Positions 46,341 through 55,691 of a stretch of 64,000 bases of DNA are shown piece after piece. Position 1 is the first letter of the stretch, and each line of letters begins with the position of its first letter. The stretch spans positions 78,926,422 through 78,990,421 of the forward strand of contig CM061140.1 of the NCBI GenBank assembly GCA_030789695.1. The letters run 5' to 3'. The stretch comes from Scilla litardierei (Eukaryota > Streptophyta > Magnoliopsida > Asparagales > Asparagaceae). The position numbers and the translations under genes are program-made. The notes under the pieces are model-generated. The model saw only the letters and a program-made list of their open reading frames with translations, was not told the origin of the DNA and made no database searches.

Positions 46341-46840
46341 NNNNNNNNNNNNNNNNNNNNNNNNNNNNNNNNNNNNNNNNNNNNNNNNNNNNNNNNNNNN
46401 NNNNNNNNNNNNNNNNNNNNNNNNNNNNNNNNNNNNNNNNNNNNNNNNNNNNNNNNNNNNNNNNNNNNNNNNNNNNNNNNNNNNNNNNNNNNNNNNNNNN
46501 NNNNNNNNNNNNNNNNNNNNNNNNNNNNNNNNNNNNNNNNNNNNNNNNNNNNNNNNNNNNNNNNNNNNNNNNNNNNNNNNNNNNNNNNNNNNNNNNNNNN
46601 NNNNNNNNNNNNNNNNNNNNNNNNNNNNNNNNNNNNNNNNNNNNNNNNNNNNNNNNNNNNNNNNNNNNNNNNNNNNNNNNNNNNNNNNNNNNNNNNNNNN
46701 NNNNNNNNNNNNNNNNNNNNNNNNNNNNNNNNNNNNNNNNNNNNNNNNNNNNNNNNNNNNNNNNNNNNNNNNNNNNNNNNNNNNNNNNNNNNNNNNNNNN
46801 NNNNNNNNNNNNNNNNNNNNNNNNNNNNNNNNNNNNNNNN
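46341..46840. other. Assembly gap (500 N)
   Basis: Exactly 500 N. It truncates the ORF1 of element D on its right side. What lies on its left (second Helitron) is unrelated, so the true distance is unknown. Confidence 0.98.
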
Positions 46841-48297
46841 GAGGATGGTGATGGGTCTGAGGAAACAGAGGACATGGCGAGCTCACGAAGGGCGGCGACC
46901 TCCCTCTCAAGTCCTAGACGGGCAGATACCTGACGGTGACCAAAAGACGTAGACTGACGCGAGGCAGAGGTGGTGCCGCCAGGTAAGGTCGAAGAGGTGC
47001 TGGCGGCAGTGGTCATGCCAGCACAGGAGACAAGGCCAGAAATGGCCGCAAGGAGGTGCTCAGACGTGATCGATCCCGGAGCAGAAACAGGACGACTCGG
47101 TCCAGCCCCTAAATCTCCCCCAGACGCAGGGATATCCTGCTCGCCTAAGTGGGCGGCAGGGGACGGTGATCTGCGCGCACCTGCGGGGAGGAAAGGAAGA
47201 TTCAACCTCGCTAAGAAGTCGGGATTAGGAGGGAAAGTCCAATCTCCCACGAGAGCAAGGGTCATGCGAACGGGGTTGGGCAGAATGGTGTAAGGGGCTG
47301 GGGGGTGGCCGTAATTAAATATGAAGCGGCCATCCAAGCGGGGTTTGATCATGTGGATGTGCCGCAGGACATCAATATCAAGATGTGAGGGTCCTGCGGC
47401 AGCAGGAAGATTATCGGGGATGGTAATATTGAATTGGGCGTGAGAGCAGATGATCGTGATGATGCCCCCGCAACAAAACTTCCCCTTCCCAGCCCGGCTG
47501 ATCTCGAGTAGCTTGTAAACAAGCCAATCGCTACTATGGATGGGGACGGTAGGGGCTCTGAAGCTGACTCCATCATCATCCCGGACATAAGGAAAAGTCA
47601 TGGCCCAAAGGATAAAAAGGTCAGGGATAGTCACAGTACCAGACTCGTCCCTAGGAAAGAATGCAGATGAAATGATCCTGTGGGCCAAACGAAACACGGG
47701 ATGAATGATGGAGGAGGCCTTGGCCCGACCTCGGGGGTAGTCACGGATCAATGTGAGGCGGAACCAGAACTGATCGACATCAAACTCGGGCGTGTACCCG
47801 TAGTGTCGGATGGCATCATCCCCGAGATTGGGGAAACCAAATATATCATTAATCGTGTTCAGATTTGTGGTGACACTACGGTTACGCACCCTGAATCTAA
47901 TGATCGACCCGGACTCCCAGACAAGTGTAGAGAGGAATTCGAGTGTGAGGGCCGGGTAGGATATGGCATGTGTATTAAGAAAGGCTAACCACCCTAAGTT
48001 AGCGAAAAGAGATTCGACCTCGGTGAAGACACCGAGATCGACAAGTGTACGTGTGTGCGGGAACTTGGTGGATAGATGCCCTCGAGCATCAAGCCTACGG
48101 TAAAAATCTTTGTGCTCCTGGTTCCGAAAAATATACCCGTGTGGGCCCAACATTGGGTCCACAGGGGGAATAACAGGTGGAGGAGGGCCAAGTGTAAGTG
48201 CTCGTGTACGGGAAGGGGGGCGTGTTTGTTTTCGTCTCTTTCGAGACGGCTCCTCTTCCCTCATGATACCCTTCCCCTTATCCTTATCTTTAGCCAT
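46841..48297 (-). CDS. Athila ORF1 protein of element D (cut by gap)
   Basis: It is open for about 485 codons from ATG 48297 (MAKDKDKGKG; an upstream in-frame ATG at 48315 is possible). A basic N-terminus (SRKRRKQTRPPSRTRA) suggests nuclear targeting. Then comes the conserved core: GPHGYIFRNQEHKDFYRRLD, VDLGVFTEVESLFANLGWLA, LTLEFLSTLV, FGFPN, RAKASSIIHPVFRLAHRIIS and CCGGIITIICSHA. This is the family often listed as Athila ORF1 or 'retrotransposon ORF1'. Its position corresponds to env, but I see no signal peptide or transmembrane segment in the visible part. A Pro/Ala/Ser-rich tail begins near the gap. It is uninterrupted as far as it can be read. Its own promoter module lies upstream. Confidence 0.8.
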
Positions 48298-48741
48298 ATG
48301 TGTGTGTGCGAGCAAGAATTAGTGCAAAAATCGTGGATGCACACCAACACAAGCAAACGAGCAAGCACAATAAATAGGGCAAATGTATAAAATAAGCTTA
48401 GGAGCGAGTTTACCCAAGCGGAGTGGCGGAGCTTGCTCGTTGATCCCCCACGCTGTTCAGCGAAAGTAGCGTGGAGCCGCGGCGAACTCCTTCGGCAGTA
48501 ATTTTCGAAATGGGGGTGGTTTGGGGGGAAATTAGGTCAAAATCTCGGAATGGGAGGAGAGAGAGGGTGTAGATGATGGAGGGGTTGATGAAGGAGGTGG
48601 AGAGTGGGAGTAATGGAGGAATAGAGGGCGTGGGGGAGTGAAGATCGGTTGTTGGCGAGGAGGGGAAGGCGAAACGACGGCGGATTTTTGGGGGTTTTTG
48701 CGATCGGGCGAGATGGAAACGAGCGGGTGTCGGGGGGGGGG
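48298..48741 (-). other. Leader between internal TATA box and ORF1 of element D
   Basis: A 444-bp leader corresponding to 8162-8606 of element B. No gene is evident. Confidence 0.5.
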
Positions 48742-49110
48742 TTTATATAGGGTTTTAAGTCGAAACGATCGGGTGACTTGTCACCCGATCGGTTGACGAT
48801 TAGGTCGAAAATTTCGCCGAAGAAATGCTACAGGCGAACCGATCGGTTGACTTTTCAACCGACCGGTTGGCCGCTCCACACAATTTTCCCGAGAACTTAG
48901 GGCTACTCACCCGGTCGTGTCAACCGATCGTGCTAGAACTCAACCGATCGGTTGATATTCCCCAAGATTTCCCGAGAGTTCACCCCAGCTTACCCGGTCT
49001 GCCACCCGGTCTCTTAAATACTCAACCGATCGGTTCATTCAGGGACGGATCTCGGCATGTATCTGATACGTCCCAACCGATCGGGTGATTTATCACCCGA
49101 TCAGTTGGGG
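48742..49110 (-). promoter_or_regulatory. Internal LTR-like promoter module upstream of ORF1 (element D)
   Basis: On the minus strand a cluster of CGATCG-centred motifs (49110 to about 48768), with inverted pairs such as CCCAACCGATCGGGTGA / TCACCCGATC near 49073-49106, leads to a TATATAAA box (48749-48742) that is 445 bp before ORF1. Element B has the homologous module at 8960-8607 with 446 bp spacing. The motifs and their order relative to TATA resemble U3 of the LTRs in this family. Confidence 0.6.
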
Positions 49111-49304
49111 CTTGTTTCCTGCAAAAACCAAGAAATTTGATTAAGTCCCCGAACGGATGTTCTCGCGGCTGATTTTATTTATAGAAATAGATAAAATAAA
49201 GTAAAAAATAACGCTAAAAATTTGAGGAAAAAGTTCAGAACATGGGTTGCCTCCCATGAAGCGCACTTGTTTAACGTCGTTGGCTCGACGCCCACAAGAG
49301 ATGC
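49111..49304 (-). other. Post-integrase spacer joined to protease (deletion junction)
   Basis: The string GGCGTCGAGCCAACGACG followed by 'ttaaacaagtgcgcttcatg' matches the spacer after integrase in element B, but here it starts about 15 bp after the protease frame. This marks the loss of roughly 3 kb of RT-RNase H-integrase. Confidence 0.65.
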
Positions 49305-50936
49305 TCATGGTGGCTGATACGGGTGATGCCCAAAATTCGGCATCTCTTCCTCGCTGGGGTTGAAGGCGCTTGGAGTAGTGGGCGGCTGGAAAAATACTTG
49401 CTCGACTACCCCCCCTTTGTTCTTGAGATCCGGGGGCTTTTCCTTGGTGTTGGCGCTTTCCGCCATCTTCTTCAGGATCCGGACCTCGTCTTTAGTGAGG
49501 TCCGCGAGCTCTTTCCCCGTTCTCCTTGCAGGAGGAGTCTTGGGGAATCCGGGAGGGGTCGTTCTCGCTGCACTCGGTCTTCCAGCAGCTTCTTTGTCTT
49601 CGGGGCCTTCTTCATCTTCAGAATTCCCCAAGTCATCGGGGGGGTTTCTCAGGAGAATCTCCCAGGAGCTCTCCTCCACACCCTTTTCTTCTTCTATCTC
49701 AAGAAAATTACACCGGAGGTCATCAGGAGGGTCGGGGTGCTTCATGGATAGTCCCAGGTCAAACTCAACTTTCTCTCCGCTGACGTTCAAGGAGAGTTTT
49801 CCGTTCTTCACATCTATAAGAACGCCAGCAGTGGCCATGAAAGGCCGTCCCAGGATAATGGGGGTGTGTGCGTCTTCGAGCATGTCCATGACTACAAAGT
49901 CCACAGGCACATGCACCCCTCTCACATTCACGGGGAGATCATCAACAATCCCCACCGGATATTTGACCGACCGGTCAGCTAGTTGTAGGGTCATCCCGGT
50001 GGGCTCCAAATCACCCATTCCTATCCTTCTGTACATCGACAAGGGCATCAAGCTAACACTCGCTCCTAGATCGACGAGTGCACGATTAATCTTCACAGCC
50101 CCGATCGTGCAAGGGATAGAGAAGCTCCCCGGGTCCTTGAGCTTTGGCGGGTTATCCCTCTGGATAAGAGCGCTACATTCTGCCGTCAGCACCACTTTCT
50201 CTTTTCTTGACCCTTTGGTCACCAAATCTTTCAAGAATTTTGCATAGGAGGGGATTGTCTCGATTGCCTCCAAGAAGGGGATTTGCAAGCTTAGGTCCTT
50301 GACCATGGCGAAGAACTTCCCATATTTCTCATCAATTTTTGCCTGAGCCAACCGTTGTGGAAATGGCACAACGGGTTTATACACTCTTGGGCTCTCTTCC
50401 TCCTTCTTCTTCTCTTCTTCAGACACTCCCTCCGGAGTCATGGGATTTGATGACGAAGCACCGGTGTCGTTTAATTTTTCAGTCGGTCTCTCGACGACCA
50501 ATGGTGCTTCCGGGTTGCTAGGGGGCACTCTAGTAGGAATTTGTGTCCCGCTTCTCAGAACGATAGCGGACACATTCGCGTGCTCGTGCACGAGTGCCGA
50601 TGTTTGTGTTGCTCCCCTCGGGTTCACCTCCGGTTGTGGCGGCAATTGGTTTTGTGACCTTGCAAGGTTTGCCACCTGTAACCCCAGCTGGGTTATTTGG
50701 TCCGTGAGGGTCCGCTGGCCCATTTCCAGCTTTTGGTTGATCCTCTCCTGGTTGGTAATATATTGAGTCAAGAGAGACTCAGCCGGAGAGACGGCCCTCT
50801 GTTGGCCATACTGCTGCTGCTGGAACGGCTGCTGATTCCTGGGGGCATAAGTTTGTTGCTGAGGTTGCTGCTGAAACGGTTGCAGCTGACCTTGATTCTG
50901 CGGTGGTCTAACCGGCTGATAAATTTGTTGATGCGG
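49305..50936 (-). CDS. Athila protease region of gag-pol
   Basis: This frame follows gag in phase, separated from it only by a TAG. A Gln/Pro-rich linker (QQQTYAPRNQQPFQQQ) and MTQYITNQERINQKLEM lead to a conserved block (PFPQRLAQAKIDEKYGKF, IPFLEAIETIPSYAKFLKDL). The aspartic protease follows, with active-site ALVDLGASVSLMP (the DLGAS form usual in Athila), PVGIVDDLPVNV and TPIILGRPFM. The frame ends at 49305 after an acidic tail, without RT. The first ATG after the TAG is at 50771, so it could be made by readthrough, by re-initiation or not at all. Confidence 0.8.
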   Translation of the reverse strand, partial: PHQQIYQPVRPPQNQGQLQPFQQQPQQQTYAPRNQQPFQQQQYGQQRAVSPAESLLTQYITNQERINQKLEMGQRTLTDQITQLGLQVANLARSQNQLPPQPEVNPRGATQTSALVHEHANVSAIVLRSGTQIPTRVPPSNPEAPLVVERPTEKLNDTGASSSNPMTPEGVSEEEKKKEEESPRVYKPVVPFPQRLAQAKIDEKYGKFFAMVKDLSLQIPFLEAIETIPSYAKFLKDLVTKGSRKEKVVLTAECSALIQRDNPPKLKDPGSFSIPCTIGAVKINRALVDLGASVSLMPLSMYRRIGMGDLEPTGMTLQLADRSVKYPVGIVDDLPVNVRGVHVPVDFVVMDMLEDAHTPIILGRPFMATAGVLIDVKNGKLSLNVSGEKVEFDLGLSMKHPDPPDDLRCNFLEIEEEKGVEESSWEILLRNPPDDLGNSEDEEGPEDKEAAGRPSAARTTPPGFPKTPPARRTGKELADLTKDEVRILKKMAESANTKEKPPDLKNKGGVVEQVFFQPPTTPSAFNPSEEEMPNFGHHPYQPP

Positions 50937-52040
50937 CTACTGAGGCGGCGAGGGCTGAAATGGTGGGCGGTAACTGAAATTCGGGTGGTTCCGGTTGTTG
51001 GGAGAGTAGGCCGGGTTGGAGTTTGTCCTTGGCGGATATGGCGCATTCCCCGTGGGGTTGTAAAATAGTGCGCTCGCCTGATCCAACGGTGGTGAGATGT
51101 CACCACCGTCGAATTCCCCAAGGAATTCGGACTCTACCGCAGAAACTTGCTGTGTACCGGCCCCACCGGCTCCTACCATCAGTGCAGAGATCTGGGTCGA
51201 AAGCAAGTCGAACTTGCTTGAAAGTTTGTTGACGTCCTCGACTCTGTGTATACCCCCAGTTCTTGGTGTGGCTCTCTCGTCACACCACCGCTCATTGTTG
51301 GATGCCATGTTTTCCAGAATATTCCCGGCATCTTCCTCTCTTCGAGACATGAAGGAACCCCCAGCCGCGGCGTCCATAGAAGATTTAAGGTCATCCCTCA
51401 ACCCATTGTAGAACAGATTGATAATCTGCCACTTCGGAAGCTCATGGTGAGGGCATCTTCTTTGCATCTCTTTATATCTCGTCCAAGCCTCATGCAAGGA
51501 CTCGTGGTTGGCCTGGGAGAAGGAGGAGATCTCACTCCTCAACTTCATGGTCTTCCCCGGAGGAAAGAACTTCGTCAGAAAAGCGTTGGAGAGCTTCTCC
51601 CAGGTGTTGAAAGTGTTGGGGTCCTTCCCCCTTAACCATTGCTTGGCTTTGTCCCGCAAAGAGAAGGGGAACAGCTTCAGACGGATAGCCTCTGTAGTGA
51701 CACCATTAATTCGGAAGGTGTCACACTTCTCCAAGAAGGAGTCCAGGTGCTCTATCGGGCTCTCCATGGGCGCACCCGCAAACTGGTCCTGCTGGATCCA
51801 CGTCACTAGAGACGGCTGCAGCTCAAAGCTTTGGGCCGCAATAGCTGGAGATCGGATGGCGGAAGTTGACTCGATGGAGGGCATCGAGTACTCCAGCAGA
51901 GACTTGTGAGGTGGGGTGTTCTCCTCCATGGATTCGGGATCTTCCCTCCTTCGCTTCTCGGCGGCCAAACGCCTAAGGGTGGCGTTAATCTCTGGATCGA
52001 GGGGAATCAAGTCGTCAAGACTCCTTGAACTCCTGCGCAT
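50937..52040 (-). CDS. gag: Athila gag polyprotein
   Basis: The ATG at 52040 (MRRSSRSLDDLIPLDPEINA) fits Athila gag starts better than the ATG at 52070. The capsid region shows the retrotransposon gag signature: IQQDQFAGAPMESPIEHLDS, TTEAIRLKLFPFSLRDKAKQ, WLRGKDPNTFNTWEKLSNAF, FFPPGKTMKLRSEISSF, HEAWTRYKEMQRRCPHHELP and FYNGLRDDLKSSMD. No CCHC zinc knuckle is seen, as is common in this lineage. The frame ends at a TAG (50937-50939) in CAG-TAG-CCG, within a Gln/Pro-rich stretch that simply continues beyond it. Gag would form the cytoplasmic particle. Confidence 0.85.
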   Translation of the reverse strand: MRRSSRSLDDLIPLDPEINATLRRLAAEKRRREDPESMEENTPPHKSLLEYSMPSIESTSAIRSPAIAAQSFELQPSLVTWIQQDQFAGAPMESPIEHLDSFLEKCDTFRINGVTTEAIRLKLFPFSLRDKAKQWLRGKDPNTFNTWEKLSNAFLTKFFPPGKTMKLRSEISSFSQANHESLHEAWTRYKEMQRRCPHHELPKWQIINLFYNGLRDDLKSSMDAAAGGSFMSRREEDAGNILENMASNNERWCDERATPRTGGIHRVEDVNKLSSKFDLLSTQISALMVGAGGAGTQQVSAVESEFLGEFDGGDISPPLDQASALFYNPTGNAPYPPRTNSNPAYSPNNRNHPNFSYRPPFQPSPPQ

Positions 52041-52215
52041 GAAAAACAACAGACACCCGTGAAGCGACAAGTGGGAAAGAAACAGATAAAATAAGAAATA
52101 AAAATAAGAAAAACAAATAAGAAAAAGAAAAAGGAGAATGCGAAAATTATCGCGGGGTAGGGATGTGAGCTAGACACGAGGGTTCAAGAGATCCCAAAAT
52201 ATCAAGCACGTTGCC
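52041..52215 (-). other. Leader of element D between primer site and gag
   Basis: Short untranslated leader, A/T-rich, with the string 'gcgataattttcgcattc' also present in the leader of element B (there at about 12855-12875). Confidence 0.5.
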
Positions 52216-52233
52216 TCCCCGGCAACGGCGCCA
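52216..52233 (-). other. Primer binding site of element D (tRNA-Asp)
   Basis: Minus-strand TGGCGCCGTTGCCGGGGA, the canonical tRNA-Asp-complementary site of Athila-like elements, 6 bp inside the LTR. Confidence 0.9.
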
Positions 52234-52239
52234 TAAACT

Positions 52240-53798
52240 TGACCGGCGCCCCGCTTGCGTCGCGGCGGCGCGGTGTCGTTTACCGCAAGTTTCACGGTTA
52301 GTGTAGGGTGCGGGAATATCGAACTCAGGGAGGCGAGGTTGTGCTTGGGTCAGGTAGGACCAAAATCACCCCGAGGGGCGAGCTAGCCCGAATCGGTAGA
52401 TGGTTGTCACGAAAGGAAATAAAAGGGTATGAACAAAAAGAAAGTAAACCCGGGACTTTGGTTTCCAACCCGACGAGAGACTCTCGCTGATACGGCCTAC
52501 GGGTATGGATAGCGATCGGGATTAGGGTCTAATGGTGAGAAGTTGCCTCTGAAAGTGGTACCGGCGTCCCATGGGCCCGATATTCCGGTCGGTGCCCAGG
52601 ATGATACACCGGACTTCCCGGATTCGATCAGTGGGCACTCCCGTGTCCATTAACACTGATCGATCCCGGGAGCACTAAGCCCGCAACGATATCTCCCGAC
52701 GTCTCATCCTGCCGCTCCCGCGTGCTAGGATTCGGCGTCTACGCTAAAGGCGTGAGCTATGGCTAGGGAGTCAACCGCCAAGTTTATTCCCCCTTGGCCC
52801 AACGGTCAAAGGCGGTCTTTTTCCCGCCGATGACAATGAAACACCCCGCGTAACCGTTAGATTCCTATTCCCTATCGATTTCCTAACCCTACGGACGCAT
52901 CGGGAAGAGCCCCTGAAGGGGTTTCCACCAAAATCCCAGATTTGGGAACTACTCACAAAAATTCATGAAAAAGCAATCTAAATGAAATTTAACCGTTGAA
53001 ATCATAATCAGACAATTGCAATGCGGAAGTAAAGGAGTAATAAAGACAATACTAAAATTTTAGAAAGATCTGAATACTTACAAAAGAGTAACAATTACAG
53101 CCGTCACAAGGAAATAAAACAGTAGAAAAACAGCAACTCTCCGTTTCTGGAACCCTAGGGGCTCTATATATAGGCCGTCGCATCAACCGATCGGTTGACA
53201 AGTCAACCGATCGGTTGATCCGTTACAAATAATATCAGAAAACGGCGAGTTTTCACCCGATCACATGAACCGATCGGGTGAGTTCTTGAGCGACCGGTTG
53301 GATCTTGGAGCGGCCGGGTGAATCGGCCGGTTGAATCGTCCATGTCTTCAGCTCATCTTCTTCAGCTACAGATGAACCGATCGGGTGAGAGTCACCCGAT
53401 CGGTTGGAATTCTGCTCGAGAAAACAGAGAACAGCCGCCCGCAGAACCGGTCTGTGAACCGGTCGGGTGACTTCTTTGTGAGCTGTGGTAGCGACCGGTT
53501 GGTGCACGCGTGCATCACCCGATCGGTTGGAGATGACCAACCGACCGGGTGAGGGGCTGAAAGATGAATACTTCGCCGTTTGACCCCCTGGATCACGCGT
53601 GACTTCTCCCGTTGCTCCGGGGACTTGGGATATCATCATTAAACGTCCCCTACATGGTCAATCCCCTGCAATCATGGACAAACAAAGAAAAGTGAAAGAA
53701 AACGGGAAATCATACGAAAACGAATAAGAGACGGCGGAAAAACACGGAGAAACACAAAAGAAAACGTGCGTGAATATATGAAATATAGACGCACGTCA
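52240..53798 (-). repeat. 5' LTR of element D
   Basis: This 1.56-kb LTR starts TGACGTGCGT at 53798 and ends CGCCGGTCA at 52240. It contains the CGATCGG cluster (about 53560-53180), with AACCGATCGGGTGA / TCACCCGATCGGTT near 53371-53405, a TATA box (about 53163-53172), and the conserved hairpin 52617-52670. No matching 3' LTR is seen in the window. Confidence 0.83.
52617..52670 (-). other. Conserved hairpin in R/U5 of LTR D
   Basis: Arms 52617-52633 (CCCGGATTCGATCAGTG) and 52654-52670 (CACTGATCGATCCCGGG) pair at 15 of 17 positions around 'ggcactcccgtgtccattaa'. See the B and C counterparts, whose arms differ but remain paired. Confidence 0.6.
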
Positions 53799-54260
53799 GG
53801 GAGAATTGCTGGGGGTTTTCCAGCAGCCAGCTAGAAGCCCATGAGGGCTGCTAGGATTAGTCCAAAGAGGGGGTTGTTGCCCCTCCCCTTATTTTCTTAC
53901 GGTAGTTGCACCAACCTATCCACTTGCTTACCTATAAAAAGGGGGGAGGGCTAATGTATTTCATCATCCTAAAAACACAATCTCATCTTCAAGAGAAAGA
54001 GTGAGAATGTACCCTAGAGAGGTAAGAGTGAGAGATTTTTCCAGTAAGAGAAAATTACTCCAGAGAGGGAAGTTATCCAAAAGAGGTAAAGTTGTATTGA
54101 GTTTTTTTTTGTGTTTACCTTATAGTGTGTAAATTTATTTCCAGTGAGAAATAGTGAATTCCTTTTTACACTCCAATTTTTATTGTTTTACCGTGATCAG
54201 TACTTTTTACTGTTTTGCTGTAATCATTAAGTCTAATAGTGACCAGTGAGAATCACAACA
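53799..54260 (+). repeat. Probable LTR fragment of unidentified element
   Basis: Downstream of a clear TATA box (CCTATAAAAAGGGG, about 53932-53945) lie the purine-rich 'gagagg' and 'ccagtgagaa' strings common in transcribed LTR halves. The left part is replaced by element D, which inserted at 53798. No primer site or coding region is visible, so the family is not assigned. Confidence 0.4.
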
Positions 54261-54700
54261 GCGCCGAGCATGGGTTGGGAGAAAAAAAGACGAAGCGTTG
54301 ATTTTTTTTTTGAGAAAATCAAGGAGGTGATATAATTTGAGATTTATTTAATTTTGTGAATTTACATCCCCGCCCCTGACTCATGTTTTGGAAAAGGAAA
54401 AAGGAAAAACAAAAATTAATTGATTTGATGCCACGTGTCAAAAAACTATTGGGAGGTTATAGTAGATGTTATAGTAGAGGTCATCAAATAATTTCTCATG
54501 TTTTCGGGTGTTCTCTCATTTTTGAACTTGAGTGGGTAATTGTTTTTGAAGGTGGGGGCCCTGGCTCCACATTGAGCTATGTGGCTCCTTAGTCAATGCA
54601 TTACCATGAGAGTGGGGAGATTTGTTATGACTAGAATGTGAAAGCTTTATCTTGTCCAATTAGACGTGAGTGAAACCCCACATGTAGCTCTGTAGCTACT
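54261..54700. other. Intergenic or old repeat DNA left of element F
   Basis: I see no gene or recognisable repeat. The last five bases, CTACT (54696-54700), are the left target-site duplication of element F. Confidence 0.4.
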
Positions 54701-55636
54701 TGTTACGCCTATTTGACTGAGGCCCGAAAGACCCAGGCTCAGAGACCCGACCGTCGGTCAAGAGCCCATCCGCGCACTCAGGCCCACTCGATAAGGCCCT
54801 ATGGGGGACCCCCCACATGTCGATCCGACCCGGCCCCGGTAACACGCCGGTCACTCGCCCACTCCTGCGATAACCGCCCCCTCGATCCCGCTACCACTTA
54901 ATGGCAGTTATAGGGAGGTGCGGGCATGGCGCAGGGAGCGGCGACCGGGGGGGCGGATCGAGGGGGCACGATTGAGGGCGGGCGAGCGACGTGGGTCGGG
55001 GGCAATCACGGCGGAGGTCTATAAAGGGGCTAGGAGGACGACAGGACAAGGGACCGCCTCTCAGGTATCTAGAACCTAAGGTACTCCATCAACGACCTAG
55101 TTCCCCCATTTCATCTCCTTCCTCCCCCGCTCGCGCCGTGAGACGCCGTTCCGATCTCCTCACGAGTCGAACCGTCTCCGCCGGGCCTCCTCTTTCAGAT
55201 CTCTGTCTGACTTAGGCATCGGAGGGGATTTGGCCGGAACCAAGGTCCGGCCCCCTGACGAGTGCTCTCGTCTACGCAGGAGGGCATCAGATCCACGGGC
55301 CGAGGCTTCCCCTCCGCCCCTCGCCGACCACGCAACCAGCTGGACGATTGAGGCTTCCCCTCGTCGTCCGACCGCCGAGGCCGAGCGCAACCGACCGAGG
55401 CCGAGCACAACCGACCGAGGCCGAGCGTCTCGACCCGGGCCGAGGCTACCCCTCGCCCTACCAACAGCCGAGGACCCCGATTCAACCCAGTCGACGCGCT
55501 CTACGTCGTCTGCTGGTCCGACTCGAGCCTCAACTGCACCAACTCGACTCGCCCGAGGGACCCAAACGGGCCCCTTGACCACGTTGACCGGGTTGTCCAC
55601 GGTCAACGCTTTGTAGTGAGAAAACACTCTGAAACA
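54701..55636 (+). repeat. 5' LTR of element F
   Basis: It starts TGTTACGCC after the duplicated CTACT and ends GAAACA, two bases before the primer site. The TATA box TCTATAAAGG is at 55018-55027. The 20-bp unit GAGCRCAACCGACCGAGGCC occurs twice near 55381-55420, but only once in the 3' LTR. Confidence 0.93.
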
Positions 55637-55638
55637 TC

Positions 55639-55656
55639 TGGCGCCGTCTGTGGGAA
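55639..55656 (+). other. Primer binding site of element F
   Basis: TGGCGCCGTCTGTGGGAA lies two bases after the LTR, the site typical of Tat-lineage elements. Confidence 0.88.
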
Positions 55657-55691
55657 CGAACTGTCCCACGAAGAAACAAACCACATCTGCG

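Larger units (their letters stand above)
46841..53798 (-). mobile_element. Athila-type retrotransposon D lacking RT and integrase
   Basis: The reverse-strand order is a 5' LTR (53798-52240), a tRNA-Asp primer site (52233-52216), gag (52040-50940), protease (50936-49305), the conserved post-integrase spacer (about 49290-49240), an internal promoter module (49110-48742), ORF1 (48297 to the gap), and a missing 3' end. Protease is followed within 15 bp by the spacer that in element B follows integrase, so RT, RNase H and integrase were removed as a block. D cannot be autonomous but keeps the structural genes that element B lacks. Confidence 0.83.

Noticed and set aside
46294..46952. Frames crossing the second N block, including an apparent C-terminus for ORF1
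   Set aside because: The residues left of 46341 come from unrelated DNA; ORF1 must be read only to 46841.
49323..51909. Several plus-strand frames of 100-295 codons opposite gag and protease of element D
   Set aside because: Shadows of the conserved minus-strand genes in a G+C-rich region.
18955..53798. Elements C and D being two ends of one Athila element split by the Helitrons
   Set aside because: Orientation and order allow it, but the two LTRs differ at too many positions, especially at the U5 end, and the flanks (AACCT and GGGAG) do not match as a target duplication.
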